A stretch of 64,000 bases of DNA, from assembly GCA_963848355.1 (NCBI GenBank), contig CAWKDG010000012.1:1178001-1242000 (forward strand), read 5' to 3'. The stretch is from CAWKDG01 sp963848355. GTDB taxonomy: Bacteria > Actinomycetota > Acidimicrobiia > Acidimicrobiales > UBA8190. The notes below the pieces were generated by a model. It worked only from the letters and a program-made list of their open reading frames with translations, was not told the DNA's origin and did no database searches. Of the stretch, positions 63,504-64,000 are shown piece after piece (position 1 is the first letter of the stretch; each line of letters begins with the position of its first letter). The position numbers were made by a program, and so were the translations under genes.

Positions 63504-64000
63504 CTAACCGAGCCGCTCGATGACGGTGGCGTTGGCCTGACCGCCGCCCTCGCACATGGTCTGGAAGCCGTAGCGGCCGCCGGTGGCCTGGAGCTGGTTG
63601 AGCAGGGTGGTCATGAGGCGGACCCCGGAGGCACCGAGGGGATGGCCGATGGCGATGGCCCCGCCCCGCGGGTTGAAGAGGTCGGGGTCGGGCGAGAAGG
63701 CGCGGGCCCACATGAGGGCGATGGCGGCGAAGGCCTCGTTGCACTCGATGGCGTCGAAGTCGTCGATGATCATCCCCGTGCGGTCGAGGAGCTTGCGCGT
63801 GGCGGGGACGGGGGCCGACAGCACGATGGCGGCGTCCTCGGCCGCCACGGCGAAGGCGTGGAACCGGGCCCGGATGGGGAGCCCCAACTTCTCGGCCACC
63901 GACCGTTCGGCGATGAGCATGGCGGCGGCCCCGTCGGTCATCTGCGACGAGTTCCCGGCCGTGATGTCGGGGGCGGTGTCGGGTTCGAACGACTGGGCCG
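63504..64000 (-). CDS. acetyl-CoA acetyltransferase (thiolase), C-terminal part, runs off the right edge
   Basis: Thiolase C-terminal half of about 165 residues. SSQMTDGAAAMLIAERS is the standard loop before the second domain. IECNEAFAAIALMWA carries the NEAF motif, GGAIAIGHPLGASGVRLM the catalytic His, and TMCEGGGQANATVIERL the catalytic Cys in a C-x-G type motif. It cleaves 3-ketoacyl-CoA or forms acetoacetyl-CoA. The N-terminal domain with the nucleophilic Cys is outside the window. Co-directional with the dehydrogenase downstream, so probably one beta-oxidation operon. Confidence 0.93.
   Translation of the reverse strand, partial: AQSFEPDTAPDITAGNSSQMTDGAAAMLIAERSVAEKLGLPIRARFHAFAVAAEDAAIVLSAPVPATRKLLDRTGMIIDDFDAIECNEAFAAIALMWARAFSPDPDLFNPRGGAIAIGHPLGASGVRLMTTLLNQLQATGGRYGFQTMCEGGGQANATVIERLG

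Noticed and set aside
1..64000. tRNA, rRNA, riboswitch or insertion-sequence signals
   Set aside because: Reading both strands gave no tRNA cloverleaf with a TTCGA-type arm, no transposase motifs and no recognisable riboswitch core; absence is by eye only.

Overview
The window is high-GC DNA from what is most likely an uncultured actinobacterium, probably of class Acidimicrobiia. This is inference from gene content: several acyl-CoA ligase, acyl-CoA dehydrogenase and aminoglycoside-phosphotransferase-like genes, a mycobacterial-type beta-carbonic anhydrase, actinobacterial EfeO/EfeB, Tat-exported enzymes, and many GTG starts with apparently leaderless promoters. No rRNA, tRNA, CRISPR array, integrase or insertion sequence was recognised.

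Layout. 0-9 kb: an ABC ATPase, SRPBCC proteins, a carbonic anhydrase, an ArsR regulator with a clear operator, a cytochrome P450, an HxlR/MFS efflux pair, a thioesterase and a Tat-exported peptidoglycan amidase. 9-16 kb: a FAD oxidoreductase of the UDP-galactopyranose mutase type, a secreted Ig-like protein, a DUF2079 membrane protein, a methyltransferase, a cupin and a zinc alcohol dehydrogenase. 16.3-35 kb: a surface-protein island. It holds two giant secreted repeat proteins (15 Ig-like units; DUF11 units), a divergent Ig/FN3 protein and four tandem small secreted paralogues. 35-47 kb: a 2-oxoglutarate oxygenase with a formaldehyde-activating enzyme, an SDR/phosphotransferase/acyl-CoA dehydrogenase operon, a Gfo/Idh oxidoreductase, an acyl-CoA synthetase, a second phosphotransferase and a MarR-GT39 operon. 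47-57 kb: efeOB, a phospholipase C, a lipoprotein, a MarR-ABC exporter operon, hemolysin III and DUF1028. 57-64 kb: an MMPL transporter, a GNAT protein and acyl-CoA genes running off the right edge into a thiolase.

The most interesting feature is the island. Six secreted proteins (two giants and four small ones) end in the same approximately 240-residue C-terminal region, itself made of two homologous halves. Each gene has a related palindromic site upstream (TCRTCA-N4-TGACGA, with further TGACRA half-sites). The four small genes also each have their own GC-rich terminator hairpin, so the duplicated unit is a whole promoter-gene-terminator cassette. This looks like one co-regulated cell-surface or extracellular matrix system. 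I do not recognise the C-terminal domain.

Quality caveat: many otherwise intact conserved proteins are split by single-base frameshifts, concentrated near 0.6, 3.0, 18-20.7, 26-27, 40-44 and 47.8-50.7 kb. Motifs continue in another frame, so most of these are probably consensus errors. The genes are annotated across the breaks.
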